Shown here piece after piece: positions 34,613 through 43,815 of a stretch of 64,000 bases of DNA (its first letter is position 1; every line of letters starts with the position of its first letter). The stretch spans positions 186,001 to 250,000 of the forward strand of contig JACJYA010000011.1 of the NCBI GenBank assembly GCA_020636315.1. The letters run 5' to 3'. The notes under the pieces are model-generated. The model did not search any database, was not told where the DNA came from, and worked only from the letters and a program-made list of their open reading frames with translations. The translations under genes and the position numbers were made by a program. Source of the stretch: Lewinellaceae bacterium. Its GTDB lineage: Bacteria; Bacteroidota; Bacteroidia; Chitinophagales; Saprospiraceae.

Positions 34613-35704
34613 TTACTGGATACGGTAAGGTTTGGCGTAGAAGATGGCCCGCAATTTGATGGGCTCATCGACGCCGGGCGTAAAGGATTGGGTGGAGCGG
34701 TTGTAGATGATGGTATAGATGTTGGCGATCAGCTCGTTGATGTCGTTGAACCGGTTTTGCAGTTCGAAAGCATTATTGGCCTCGACGAAGAAAGTTTCAT
34801 TGCTGGCCAGCTCTTTGAGGTAGTTGGTGTTGTATTCCAGGCCCTTGCCTTTCAACCCGATCATGTAGCGGGGAAATTCTGATTGCTGAATGAACTGTTC
34901 ATTGGTAGTCGGGTTATTGGAACCATTGTCGTTGCCATCCGTGAAGGCGACGAGCACTTTGTCGCCCACCTCCAGGTCGGCGGCCTCCAGGGCTTCCAGG
35001 CCGGCGATGATGCCGTCGCTCAGGCGGGTAAAGGTCTGGGCGTCGAGGTCGGGGTAGGGGAAGGTATTGATGGCGTTCTCGATATCCGTAATATCATTGG
35101 TAAAGGGATAGGTGATCACGGTATCGGCGAAGAGGACCAGGCCAACGTAGCTTTCATTACTGGTGGATTCGAAGATCTGGTTGGCAAAGTCTATGGCGTA
35201 CTGCTTGACGTTCTCGCGGTCGGCGCCAAGCGAACTACTGACGTCCAGGCAGAGCATGGTGGCGATCTTGGTTTCCGAGAACTCGCGCTGGTTTTTGAAC
35301 TCCGTCTGTTCGAACCAGCGGTCATCGGAAGGGCGGTTAGCATCAAACTCCTCGATGGTCACACACTGAGCGATGTAGTTGTAATTATTGTCGGTCAGGC
35401 GGATGTTGGGAATGCGGATGACGATCTTGTTGCCTTCCCGGGTGGGGGTGTAGTGAGCGGTATCGTATTTAACGCGGTTGTCCGTTTTATCCGGTACGAT
35501 GGCCACTGTGGGGTCCTCCCCCTGGTAGTTGGTGTATTCAAAACGCATGATGATGGCGTCGTCGATGGTCACCCCTTCACATTCGGGATAAGGGACTTCA
35601 TTGGGGTTGCCCTTCACTTCATTATCCTTCTTACAACTGGAAATGGTGAGCACAAAAGCGGCGAGTAAAAAAAATGCCGAGCGGAAAATAGCGAGTGTTT
35701 TCAT
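34613..35704 (-). CDS. vWA-domain lipoprotein
   Basis: A 363-residue protein with a lipobox signal (FVLTISSCKKDN; Cys at ~24). Residues ~155-340 form a von Willebrand A domain: the MIDAS motif is LDVSSSLGADREN, with the threonine region DAQTFTRLSDGI and the FTDGNDNG motif. Metal-dependent ligand binding at the envelope is the general role. An N-terminal ~130-residue domain shows no recognisable family. It is divergent from cardiolipin synthase with a 292-nt gap holding a CTTAAAGTTT direct repeat. Confidence 0.85.
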   Translation of the reverse strand: MKTLAIFRSAFFLLAAFVLTISSCKKDNEVKGNPNEVPYPECEGVTIDDAIIMRFEYTNYQGEDPTVAIVPDKTDNRVKYDTAHYTPTREGNKIVIRIPNIRLTDNNYNYIAQCVTIEEFDANRPSDDRWFEQTEFKNQREFSETKIATMLCLDVSSSLGADRENVKQYAIDFANQIFESTSNESYVGLVLFADTVITYPFTNDITDIENAINTFPYPDLDAQTFTRLSDGIIAGLEALEAADLEVGDKVLVAFTDGNDNGSNNPTTNEQFIQQSEFPRYMIGLKGKGLEYNTNYLKELASNETFFVEANNAFELQNRFNDINELIANIYTIIYNRSTQSFTPGVDEPIKLRAIFYAKPYRIQ

Positions 35705-35996
35705 GATTAATAAGGTTTTCTTTAAGGGATGTTGAAAAAAGACTCCAAACCAGGGGTAGCGTCATGGTCTATTAACTGGCCTGCTGGTCAAAATATTCTG
35801 TGAAGGTTCTTAAAGTTTGCTTAAAGTTTTTTTAATGTGTATAGGTGTATTCATTCCATCATTCCATTGTAGGATTCCCGGAGCAGCCTCACAAATGCAC
35901 GCCCGCCCAGCCAGCCGGGTGAAAACACACGGCCCCCCTTTGGCCAATAAAAAAAATGCCCTATTTTCCGCATTCATCTGGGAAAAAGCGCCGCCA

Positions 35997-37424
35997 ATGA
36001 TTTACACCATTCTTTATCTCGTCATTGTGCTGGTCCTGGTTTTCTTGTTGCTGCTGACCGGGATCAGGCCAACGCGGACCATTGGATGGGTGCTGGTCAT
36101 CCTGGTGATCCCCGTTGGTGGCATATTGTTGTACCTGATGTTTGGCGTCAACCGCCGCCGTTACAAATTCTACAAGCGCAAGCGCACCCGGGAGATGGAG
36201 GCCTATTACGAGCGGGTATCGCGGTTTTACCGGGAATTTGAGCGGGAAATTACCGATTATCCGCCTGAAGTAAAGCAAAACCAGCGCCTGGCCAAGCTGA
36301 TCATACAAAACTCCAGCTTCCTGCCCCAGGTCGGGAACAAGGTGGAACTACTGCGGGACGGCAAGGATACCTACGCGGCCATGTTTGAAGCCCTGGAGCG
36401 GGCCCGGCAGTACATCCACTTCCAGTTTTACATTTTTGAAGAAGGGGAAGTGGGCAACCGTATTGCCGATATCTTCGAACGCAAAGCCGGAGAAGGAGTG
36501 GAGGTCCGCATGATCTACGACGGGGTAGGGAGCCGCCGGCTGAGCCGGAAATTCCTGCGCCGAATGGAAGCCGCCGGGGTAATGGTTTATCCATTTATGC
36601 CGCTGCGCTTCGGCTGGCTGACCACTACATTGAACTACCGCAACCACCGCAAGATCATCATTATCGATGGGGAAGAGGGGTTCACCGGCGGCATCAATAT
36701 TGCCGACAAGTACCTCAGGGGCGACCGGCTGGGGATGTGGCACGATATGCACCTCTACCTTCAGGGGCCGGTGGTCAATAACCTGCAGGCCATCTTTGCC
36801 CTCGACTGGCACTTCGTCAGCGGGCGGGAAGAACTGCTCAGCCAGGGTTATACTGCCAGGCCAGGGCACCGTGGGGCTTCCACCGTTCAGCTGGTCAGCG
36901 GTGGGCCTGATTCCGATTTCCCGGCCCTGCGGCAGCACTTTTTCTCCCTGATCAACCAGGCGCAGGATTATGTTTACATTACAAACCCCTACATCATCCC
37001 GGGAGAACCCCTGCTGGAAGCCCTCCAGTCGTGCGCCCTCAGTGGCGTGGATGTGCGCATCCTGACACCGGTGCGGTCGGATAACCCCATCGTCAAATGG
37101 GGGATCCGCTCCTATTTCCAGTCCCTGCTCGACGCCGGCATACAGATCTACCTCTATCCGCACGGCTTCCTGCACAGCAAGATCATTGTGGCCGATGACT
37201 CAGTGGCCTCCGTCGGTACGGCCAACCTGGACATCCGCAGCTTCGAGCAGAACTTTGAGGTCAACGCCGTTATTTACGACTCCGGTATTGCCCGCCAGTT
37301 GAAAAAACTCTTCCGGGAAGATTGCTGGATCAGCACCCAGCTCGATCCCGGGACTTATGCCGAACGCCCCTGGGCCGACCGGCTGAAGGAAGGAGGGGCA
37401 AAGGTGTTCAGCCCGATCTTGTGA
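35997..37424 (+). CDS. cls: cardiolipin synthase, phospholipase D type
   Basis: A 475-residue enzyme making cardiolipin from two phosphatidylglycerols. The start at 35997 (MIYTILYLVIVLV) gives the standard two N-terminal membrane helices; the longer frame adds a non-conserved leader. Two HKD motifs: His217-Lys219 (NHRKIIIIDG ... GGIN) and His393-Lys395 (LHSKIIVADD ... GTANLDIRSF). Length and layout are typical of ClsA-type proteins. The product remodels membrane lipids. Confidence 0.95.
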   Translation: MIYTILYLVIVLVLVFLLLLTGIRPTRTIGWVLVILVIPVGGILLYLMFGVNRRRYKFYKRKRTREMEAYYERVSRFYREFEREITDYPPEVKQNQRLAKLIIQNSSFLPQVGNKVELLRDGKDTYAAMFEALERARQYIHFQFYIFEEGEVGNRIADIFERKAGEGVEVRMIYDGVGSRRLSRKFLRRMEAAGVMVYPFMPLRFGWLTTTLNYRNHRKIIIIDGEEGFTGGINIADKYLRGDRLGMWHDMHLYLQGPVVNNLQAIFALDWHFVSGREELLSQGYTARPGHRGASTVQLVSGGPDSDFPALRQHFFSLINQAQDYVYITNPYIIPGEPLLEALQSCALSGVDVRILTPVRSDNPIVKWGIRSYFQSLLDAGIQIYLYPHGFLHSKIIVADDSVASVGTANLDIRSFEQNFEVNAVIYDSGIARQLKKLFREDCWISTQLDPGTYAERPWADRLKEGGAKVFSPIL

Positions 37425-37563
37425 TCCGGCGCCCTGCCAGGCTGGTATCCAGGCAGGAATTTCAGCCCTTTGCTATTATCTGGCCTTTGCAAAAGCCCCG
37501 AAAGGCCATATTGAAAGTAGAATATAAATCCCTATCTTCATCCGGAGCAATTTTTTACAGGCC

Positions 37564-38475
37564 ATGTCTGGATTTGGGTTAGACAACGATAAAAACGAAA
37601 GAGAGATCCTCCGGGCTCTCGATGGATGCCGGACGTTCGAAGGGTTCAGCGATGGCGAAAAAAAGGCCCTGGCTGCCTTTTCCCGCCTGGTGCATTTTGA
37701 GGAAGGCAAGAATGTCTTTTCCATGGAGCATCAGGAAGAGTATCTCTTCGTCGTGCATTCCGGCCGCCTTTCTCTTCGGCGGCGAACCAACAAGCGCAAG
37801 CAATTTCAACAGGGCGACCTTTTCGGCGAAATGGGCATCTTCACCAACCGGGGGCGGCTGGGTAACATTCGCTGTGAGGAGGCCTCAACGCTGGTAGCCA
37901 TCCATAAAGGCGGGGTCGTGTCCCCGGGAAAATTGCCCGTCGAACTGCAGCTAAAAGTAGTCAACGCCCTGACCCGGCAGATCATCAGCTATTTCCATGA
38001 GGACAACCCCTCGGCAACGGTAGAGCTGATCGCCCGGGGAGAGACGGAATCCACCGAATTCAAGGAATCCATCAACAAATATTCTAAAGATGCCATCGTC
38101 CGGTCGGCAGCGGCTTTTATGAACCTCAACGGAGGCGCCATCCTGGTAGGTGTCGAAGACGGTGGCCGCATCGCCGGCCTGAAGATGGGTAACCAGGAGA
38201 TTGACAGGTTCCAGAGAGACCTGCTCAACCTGCTGAAGCGGCGCCTCGGCGCCGGCTTTACCACCCTGATCGACTTTGATGCCGAAGAGATCGATGGCAA
38301 ACTCGTGATCCGGATCGATATAGACGCCGCCCGTTCGCCGGTTTTCTACCGGGAGAAAACCGGCAACGGTGAAGAAAAAGAACTATTCATCGTGCGCACC
38401 GGCACCATGAACACTCAATTAAAGAAAACCAGCGAGATCATCGATTTTGTTCAGGAACGGTTTAAATATAATTAG
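37564..38475 (+). CDS. cyclic-nucleotide-binding domain fused to AlbA_2 (Schlafen-type) domain
   Basis: A 303-residue fusion. Residues ~15-145 are a cNMP-binding beta-barrel (FEEGKNVF, GRLSLRRRTNKRKQ, QGDLFGEMGIF); a canonical phosphate-binding arginine loop is not obvious, so the ligand is uncertain. Residues ~155-300 are an AlbA_2 domain: ESTEFKESINKYSKDAIVRS, FMNLNGGAILVGVEDGG and the C-terminal RTGTMNTQL. AlbA_2 relates to the Schlafen nuclease fold and occurs in helicases and defence proteins. It lies 37 nt upstream of an EAD11-wHTH gene, suggesting a two-protein sensing and effector module. Confidence 0.85.
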   Translation: MSGFGLDNDKNEREILRALDGCRTFEGFSDGEKKALAAFSRLVHFEEGKNVFSMEHQEEYLFVVHSGRLSLRRRTNKRKQFQQGDLFGEMGIFTNRGRLGNIRCEEASTLVAIHKGGVVSPGKLPVELQLKVVNALTRQIISYFHEDNPSATVELIARGETESTEFKESINKYSKDAIVRSAAAFMNLNGGAILVGVEDGGRIAGLKMGNQEIDRFQRDLLNLLKRRLGAGFTTLIDFDAEEIDGKLVIRIDIDAARSPVFYREKTGNGEEKELFIVRTGTMNTQLKKTSEIIDFVQERFKYN

Positions 38476-38512
38476 AGCACCCTTTGCCGGGTGCGGAGCA
38501 ACACTTCCTGCC

Positions 38513-39085
38513 ATGACTTTCGAAGAACTGGAAATAAAAATCAATAACCTGATCGCCGAAGATGAGGTCGAAGCCGCCATCACTCTGCTGTCCGCCTATT
38601 TCCACGGAAACGAGAAATGGCAGGCCATCGTGTTGCAATCCGGAAGGTTCCATTCTCTGAAGAAAGACCAGGCGAATGGGGTCATCGACTATCTGACTGT
38701 ACAGCAGCAACTGAACCAGCTGAGGGCCAATATCCTTGAATTTGTGGCTTCTGAGAAAAAGGCAAGGGAACGGGATCCCGGTGAGGAACTGCCGGAAGTT
38801 GACATCAGGAGCCTGTATCTGGCCTCCCTGGCCAGGGTGGCGGTATTATTGACCCTCCTTCAGGCGGAAGCGGAAGAAACAGGGCTGACGATCACTCAGG
38901 TTCAGAAACGGACTAAGGCCGGAAACCGGAAATATATCGTTGCTGCGTTGCAGGAAATGGAAGAAAATGGCTGGGTGGAAAAAACTAAGGCCGGGAAATC
39001 GGCTTACTGGAGATTATCGGAGGAGGGAATGAAATTGGCAGTTGAATCTGAACGTACTTTCCGGAGTATATTCCCGAAAGAATAG
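38513..39085 (+). CDS. EAD11 domain fused to winged helix
   Basis: A 190-residue protein. The N-terminal ~80 residues (EELEIKINNLIAEDEVEAAI, LQSGRFHSLKKDQANGVIDY, LRANILEFVAS) fit Effector-Associated Domain 11, a helical death-like interaction module that links effectors and NTPases in conflict systems. The C-terminal ~85 residues read as a winged helix (ITQVQKRTKAGNRKYIV, LQEMEENGWVEKTKAGKSAYW). The start at 38513 lies within a short hairpin-separated gap after the cNMP-AlbA_2 gene. It may be an adaptor or regulator that recruits a partner through EAD11 pairing. Assignment rests on pattern recognition. Confidence 0.75.
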   Translation: MTFEELEIKINNLIAEDEVEAAITLLSAYFHGNEKWQAIVLQSGRFHSLKKDQANGVIDYLTVQQQLNQLRANILEFVASEKKARERDPGEELPEVDIRSLYLASLARVAVLLTLLQAEAEETGLTITQVQKRTKAGNRKYIVAALQEMEENGWVEKTKAGKSAYWRLSEEGMKLAVESERTFRSIFPKE

Positions 39086-39652
39086 ACAAGAAAACTCATC
39101 ATCCTACTCCTGTTTTACGTCCTGAGCTAGACGGTTGGATGCCGAGCCTTCCCGTCGTTGATAGAAATGTGGTGGGCACGATCCGCTCTTCCCTTTTGCC
39201 GTCTCCTGCCGGTGCTTGTTCACACCAGCCGATATCCGGAGTTAGGTTTGAGCGGCAACTATGCCCTCGTTCAAATGATCTGGCATTCATAACCAAATGT
39301 TTTGAAGGTTAAAAAATACAGAGCCCGTCGGAACGCTGGCCTTCGGCAACTATGCTTTGGCGTTGTACCAGCAGGCTCTAAAATGCTCCGGGCAAAATTT
39401 GTCCGGAAGCAGTTTCTTCAATACCATAATGCAGTATATACTGCAAACGTTACATTTTCTTCTTTAAAAAATATGTTAAAACCGTATTTAATATTGCGGA
39501 TGGGCTTCCTTTTTCGGCCATTCTACGCTTACTTTAGATGAACGCCCTTTTGAGAGATAATTAGATATTGGAGAAAATATTCAGTGAAAGTTTTTTTGCT
39601 TGGTTAAGTAAGCGCAAGTAGAATATTGTATATTTACATTGTATCAAATGTC
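39086..39652. other. AT-rich gene-free spacer with a decayed fold-back copy
   Basis: 567 nt. AGAGCCCGTCGGAACGCTGG at about 39321 and CCAGCAGGCTCT at 39368-39379 are imperfect inverted repeats, possibly another diverged fold-back element. Base composition shifts toward A+T relative to the genes on either side. No protein-like ORF. Confidence 0.4.
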
Positions 39653-40141
39653 ATGATTCTTATGGGGGCTATTCTATTTACGGCGGGGATAATTATTATT
39701 GGTTACCTCTTTATTGATCTTTACAAGCGATACGAGACATTGGTGAGCCTGGTCAGGCAGAGCTTAGCTAATCTTAGTGTGACCATTAACTACGATGACA
39801 TTTCTTCCACTCCTCATTTTAACAAAATTGAAGCCATTTATGGATTGAGAAACCGGTTGATGTTAACCGGCGTGGCCACTTTGGCAATTTTTGCTGGCCA
39901 GTATTTAATTCTTAAGAATGAGGTTACGATCGAGTTTAAGCAAGCCCCCCGGCAAAGGATCATTGTGAAAGCCAGCAGTAACCTGGGGCTTAGCAAGGAT
40001 GTTTATGATATGGTTTGGTTCGGGGAAGACGAACTTCACGGCAACTGGCAGTGGAGAAAATACAAGGGCCGTGGAAAGGATGGTAACCAACTTTACGGAC
40101 ACTGGCAGCCTGCAGACCTGAAGTTCGTGAACGGTAATTAA
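39653..40141 (+). CDS. membrane protein of unknown function
   Basis: A 162-residue protein, start ATG at 39653 (MILMGAILFTAGIIIIGYLF); a TTG nine codons upstream adds a less plausible leader. Two membrane helices: residues ~3-22 and ~75-93 (LMLTGVATLAIFAGQYLIL), with a mixed-charge loop between. The ~70-residue C-terminal domain (EDELHGNWQWRKYKGRG) is hydrophilic. I do not recognise a family. It ends where a fold-back element begins. Confidence 0.65.
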   Translation: MILMGAILFTAGIIIIGYLFIDLYKRYETLVSLVRQSLANLSVTINYDDISSTPHFNKIEAIYGLRNRLMLTGVATLAIFAGQYLILKNEVTIEFKQAPRQRIIVKASSNLGLSKDVYDMVWFGEDELHGNWQWRKYKGRGKDGNQLYGHWQPADLKFVNGN

Positions 40142-40313
40142 GAGCTTGTCCAAATTTCCATCAATTGGCTGCAAACGGCAAATTTCATCCTGCACTTCGT
40201 TGAATCCCGATAGACATCGGGACGCCGATGCTTTGGCATCGCCTGCGTTTTTCGCCTCGTTCAGAATGAAATTTGCTCGCTTTCCCTCAATCATGGAATT
40301 TTGGACAAGCTCT
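40141..40313. repeat. fold-back element C (AGAGCTTGT ends)
   Basis: AGAGCTTGTCCAAATTTCCA at 40141-40160 and its inverted partner ending at 40313 (TTGGACAAGCTCT) match at 20 of 21 positions. The interior continues as nested repeats (GCAAATTTCAT / ATGAAATTTGC). The element shares AGAGCTTGT with the copy at 34024. It overlaps the last base of the preceding stop codon. Confidence 0.65.
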
Positions 40314-40509
40314 AAATGTTTGTTGGGGGGCAATTCCCATAGGGAATGTTTATAGTTCCTGGTTTCTGAGTTCCTCGTTGCCCTGGAAACCAGCGGGTTA
40401 GCGTCACGCGGCCACACTTTATTGAACAGTATCTTCCCATACTTCTGCCCTCCTGGAATTTCCCAAATTGTATATATACCTTTGAGGTTTACTTCACTAA
40501 AATCAGCTT
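40314..40509. other. upstream region of the DUF4440-like gene
   Basis: Contains TGGAAACCAGCGGGTTAGCG at 40384-40403, whose exact reverse complement occurs at 43131-43150, and TACCTTTG (40477-40484), a TAnnTTTG match 26 nt before the next ATG. Confidence 0.4.
40477..40484 (+). promoter_or_regulatory. TACCTTTG, candidate -7 box
   Basis: Exact TAnnTTTG, 26 nt before the ATG at 40510. Confidence 0.35.
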
Positions 40510-41004
40510 ATGAAGTTCCGCCTAACCCTTTTTCTCTTCCTCTTCTTCCTCAGCCCTCTGGCTGCCCAGGTAGGGGAAAATACGGAGCTCTTCCAAACCC
40601 TCCGGGCAAAGGACAGCCTTCTGTTCAACGTCGGTTTCAATACCTGTGACATCAGCCAGTTCCGGGCGCTGGTGAGTGAGGATATGGAGTTCTACCACGA
40701 TCAGTCGGGCATCACCAATTCGAAGGCCGGTTTTATCGACAACACCGAGAATGGCCTGTGCAAACTGGACTACAAGCCCCGCCGCGAACTGGTGGAGGGC
40801 AGCCTGCAGGTTTTTCCGATGAAAAATAATGGAGAACTATACGGCGCCATCCAAACCGGTGAACATCAATTCTACGCCAAATACCCGGATAAGGAGGAGG
40901 TGCTGACTTCGGTGGCGAAATTTACCCACCTGTGGCTGTTGGAAGAGGGGGAGTGGAAATTGTCGAGGGTGCTGAGCTATGATCATGGAATGCCGGGGAA
41001 ATAA
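40510..41004 (+). CDS. exported DUF4440/SnoaL-like protein
   Basis: A 164-residue protein with a signal peptide (MKFRLTLFLFLFFLSPLAAQ). The mature part has the cone-shaped NTF2-like pattern: helical LFQTLRAKDSLLFNVGFNTC, then DMEFYHDQSGITNSKAGFID, ELVEGSLQVFP, and a C-terminal strand HLWLLEEGEWKLSRVLSYDH. DUF4440 proteins in Bacteroidota are periplasmic or secreted with no fixed function; some bind small molecules. Confidence 0.85.
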   Translation: MKFRLTLFLFLFFLSPLAAQVGENTELFQTLRAKDSLLFNVGFNTCDISQFRALVSEDMEFYHDQSGITNSKAGFIDNTENGLCKLDYKPRRELVEGSLQVFPMKNNGELYGAIQTGEHQFYAKYPDKEEVLTSVAKFTHLWLLEEGEWKLSRVLSYDHGMPGK

Positions 41005-41090
41005 GAGGTTTAGGGGGTATTATTATGACTCATGTTATTGTGGCGCCCAACCTGCGCCGGGTTTTGTCCGGTCTTTCTAAATAAACACCT

Positions 41091-41411
41091 ATGGAAATTG
41101 TCGAAAGAAGGGCATTCAACCGGGCAGACAATATCTTCATCCCTTTGGCGGTGCTGGCGGCTTACCTTTCTCTAGTGCTTATCGACAAGGATACACACAG
41201 TATTAGTGATACCTTCAGCCTCAGAATAGTTCCCGGACTACTGATCTATGGCATTCCGGGCATCCTGGTTTGTTGCTTGTTGCTGCGGCTTTTTATTAAA
41301 AAGTATCGTATTGTTGTAAGCGTCGCGCTGGCTGTGGGCGCGGGAATTCCACTGGCCTTTACCCTCGTTATCGCCGCCTTGGTTCTGGCAAAGAATGCAG
41401 GCTGGTTTTGA
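41091..41411 (+). CDS. small integral membrane protein
   Basis: A 106-residue protein with three hydrophobic segments (~15-33, ~48-68 with LLIYGIPGILVCCLLL, and ~76-98). Unknown family. Monocistronic. Confidence 0.65.
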   Translation: MEIVERRAFNRADNIFIPLAVLAAYLSLVLIDKDTHSISDTFSLRIVPGLLIYGIPGILVCCLLLRLFIKKYRIVVSVALAVGAGIPLAFTLVIAALVLAKNAGWF

Positions 41412-41559
41412 GCAGTTGAAAAAGGCTGTCGGGAAATTGAGTTTGATCAAAGGCCTCAAGGTAGCTTTCAAGCGCTAATTTCCCATTAGCGCTTGAATTA
41501 TGGTAGCAAAGGGAACAATCATCCCTCTCAGCCGCTTGTAGAAATAAAACCCGGAAACC

Positions 41560-42003
41560 ATGAAAACCGGTAAAACCCTCGCAGAATACAAATTCGAAGA
41601 CAGCCTCAACCTCTTCAACGCCACTATCCTGGGCAACTTCCTGCTCGCTCTGTTCATGGCGGCGCCCAACCTGGCCGATTTCCCGTACAACATTCACGTG
41701 CAGATCAGTTTTTATACCGCCTGCCTGGCTTTTGCTGTCCAGCGCCTGTACGACTGGAATTCCCAGGAAATGAATGCCGTCATACTGACCGTCTATCTGG
41801 GCATTTGCGCCGCCGAGTTTGGTATCTGGGGCCTGCCCGGACAGCCGCTTTCCGCCCAACAAGGGCTATACATGGGCAAGGGGATCTTTTTTGACATAAT
41901 AGTGTGGTCTCTTCCCCTGATCTATCTGGGACTGAGGGTGTTGCTGGCCCTTCCGGTGGTTTCCATTATGGCCAGCCGGAGAAAACTTCACTCCAACCTT
42001 TGA
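41560..42003 (+). CDS. integral membrane protein of unknown function
   Basis: A 147-residue protein with about four membrane segments (ILGNFLLALFMAAPNLADF, IHVQISFYTACLAFAV, ILTVYLGICAAEFGIWG, IVWSLPLIYLGLRVLLAL). No recognised family. The stop codon TGA lies within the AACCTTTGAGGTT palindrome. Confidence 0.7.
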   Translation: MKTGKTLAEYKFEDSLNLFNATILGNFLLALFMAAPNLADFPYNIHVQISFYTACLAFAVQRLYDWNSQEMNAVILTVYLGICAAEFGIWGLPGQPLSAQQGLYMGKGIFFDIIVWSLPLIYLGLRVLLALPVVSIMASRRKLHSNL

Positions 42004-42025
42004 GGTTTCGACAACCTCAAAGGTT
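41995..42025. repeat. AACCTTTGAGGTT hairpin (second copy)
   Basis: 13-bp perfect stem (41995-42007 / 42013-42025) with a 5-nt loop; it includes the stop codon of the preceding gene. Same core as at 28548. It lacks a T-run, so terminator function is less certain. Confidence 0.5.
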
Positions 42026-42142
42026 TCCCAATCCCAAAACAAATGGGAATATATCCTTTAACAAGCTCTGAGCCATTAAACCTTTCCCCCTTCCCTTCGT
42101 CCAAGGCTTTGTTATCTTTTTATCAACCTAAAAACCAGAATA

Positions 42143-43063
42143 ATGAAGATATCAAAAAGATGCTCCCTACTGGCTTTCATCCTCCCCCTGTTCTTTTCCA
42201 CTTCGCTGATGGCGCAGGATACAGAAGCGGAGGGCACCGGGCTACCCGGCGACAACTTCAGCCTGGAAGGGGCTCTGGAGCTGTTTAAAAAAGCGGGATC
42301 TCCGGAAGAATTCGAAAAACTTCTGAATACCGAGGAAAACCTCGTCAATAACCTGGACCTGAACGAAGACGGCGATATCGACTACATCCGGGTGGTGGAC
42401 CACACCGAGGGCGAGGTGCACGCCTTCGTGCTCCAGGTGCCGGTAAGCGAAGAAGAATCCCAGGACATTGCGGTGATCGAACTGGAAAAGACGGGCACTG
42501 AGGAGGCCATGCTACAGATCCTGGGCGATGAGGATATCTACGGGCAAACCGTCATAGTAGAACCCTTTGGTGTCGAAGAAAAAGCCGGCGGGAAAGGCGG
42601 CCCTTCCGTAGAACTTTACGCCGCGAAAGTGGTAGTCAATGTGTTTTTCTGGCCGAGCGTCCGCTTTGTTTATACTCCCGGCTACCGGGTATGGGTTTCT
42701 CCTTTCCGCTGGGGGTATTACCCGGGTTGGTGGAAGCCCTGGCGCCCCTATCCGCTGCATGTTTACCGTCCGCGGGTTGCTGTTTTTGCCCCCCGGTACC
42801 ACGTCGTTACCACTCACCGGGTAGTCCGCGCGCATAAAGTTTATGCCCCCCGCCGGACCTACTCCCGGACGGTCCGGGCCAGAACAGTAACGGTAAGATC
42901 CAGAAACGGAGCGGTAAAAGCAACCAAAAGGACGACAACCGTTAGGGGAGCCAACGGGAAGGTCAGAGGAAAGCGGACAACCACGACGGTAAAGGGGCAA
43001 AAGGGGAATGTCCGGGCAAAAAGGTCAACGACGACAGTCAAGCGGAAGAGAGGCGGGAATTGA
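42143..43063 (+). CDS. exported protein with an EF-hand-like loop and basic C-terminal repeats
   Basis: A 306-residue protein with a signal peptide (ending SLMAQD). DLNEDGDIDYIRV at about residue 70 is an EF-hand/dockerin-like calcium loop. A Trp/Tyr/Arg-rich middle (RWGYYPGWWKPWRPYP) is followed by a lysine/arginine-rich tail with repeats of KRTTTTVKGxxGxVRA. The tail is strongly basic and could bind acidic polymers or nucleic acid. The family is widespread in Bacteroidota without known role. Confidence 0.8.
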   Translation: MKISKRCSLLAFILPLFFSTSLMAQDTEAEGTGLPGDNFSLEGALELFKKAGSPEEFEKLLNTEENLVNNLDLNEDGDIDYIRVVDHTEGEVHAFVLQVPVSEEESQDIAVIELEKTGTEEAMLQILGDEDIYGQTVIVEPFGVEEKAGGKGGPSVELYAAKVVVNVFFWPSVRFVYTPGYRVWVSPFRWGYYPGWWKPWRPYPLHVYRPRVAVFAPRYHVVTTHRVVRAHKVYAPRRTYSRTVRARTVTVRSRNGAVKATKRTTTVRGANGKVRGKRTTTTVKGQKGNVRAKRSTTTVKRKRGGN

Positions 43064-43279
43064 CGGGGGGCGGCCATAAGTGAAAGGCAAAAATTAGCAG
43101 GGGATAGTGCAAATAAGTGTATTCACGTTGCGCTAACCCGCTGGTTTCCAGAAACCAGAAACCCAAAAACCCCAAAAACCCCAGAAACTCAGAAACCCAG
43201 AAACCCTATTTCCACCGAGTGCGAATGCAGCCCTTAGAGAAAGCCGTCATTCTTTCCGGGAAAACCAATCGGAATGTTC

Positions 43280-43287
43280 TATTTTTG
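43280..43287 (+). promoter_or_regulatory. TATTTTTG, candidate -7 box
   Basis: Exact TAnnTTTG, 67 nt before the ATG at 43354. Confidence 0.35.
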
Positions 43288-43353
43288 GCGCCGGGCAGTG
43301 GGCACGGCCTGCTTGCCCCGCATTCCAAGCAATGGATCATTAAACCCGAAAAC

Positions 43354-43806
43354 ATGAACAAAAAATTTATCTTCATCTTCCTGGGCGCCTGCCTTTCCCT
43401 GTCCCTGCCTGCTCAGTCCCAAACCACTGATGAGATCCTCGACAACTTCTTCAAGAAATACGAAGAAGGGAAACCGGTGGAAGCCCTCGACGGCCTGTAT
43501 GCCCTGAATCCGGAGGAATGGCTCAACCGCATTAAGGACAACATCGAGAACCTGAAAACTCAATTCAGTGATTTAGAGCGGCTGGTAGGAGCCTATCACG
43601 GGAAGGAGAAGCTGATCGAGGAATCGCTGGGCCAGAACTACAAGATCATCATTTACCTGGCCAAGTTCGACCGGCAGCCCGTCCGCTTTACCTTTCAGTT
43701 TTACCGGCCGGAGGAAGACTGGCGCCTGTACGGCTTTTCTTATGATTTTGACCTCGATGATGATTTTGAGGAGAACGTGAAGCTTAAGCTGATGAATAAG
43801 AATTGA
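43354..43806 (+). CDS. small exported protein of unknown function
   Basis: A 150-residue protein with a signal peptide (MNKKFIFIFLGACLSLSLPAQSQ), chosen over a longer frame full of low-complexity codons. The mature part begins TTDEILDNFFKKYEEGKPVEALDGLY and ends in strands QPVRFTFQFYRPEEDW and YGFSYDFDLDDD. A small beta-rich periplasmic domain is likely; no family is recognised. The adjacent upstream region contains the AAACCCAGAAA-type short repeats. Confidence 0.75.
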   Translation: MNKKFIFIFLGACLSLSLPAQSQTTDEILDNFFKKYEEGKPVEALDGLYALNPEEWLNRIKDNIENLKTQFSDLERLVGAYHGKEKLIEESLGQNYKIIIYLAKFDRQPVRFTFQFYRPEEDWRLYGFSYDFDLDDDFEENVKLKLMNKN

Positions 43807-43815
43807 GTTTTTCCA

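Noticed and set aside
34246..34659. 137-codon open frame on + strand
   Set aside because: It crosses the vWA gene's terminator and stop and has no protein-like composition or family resemblance.
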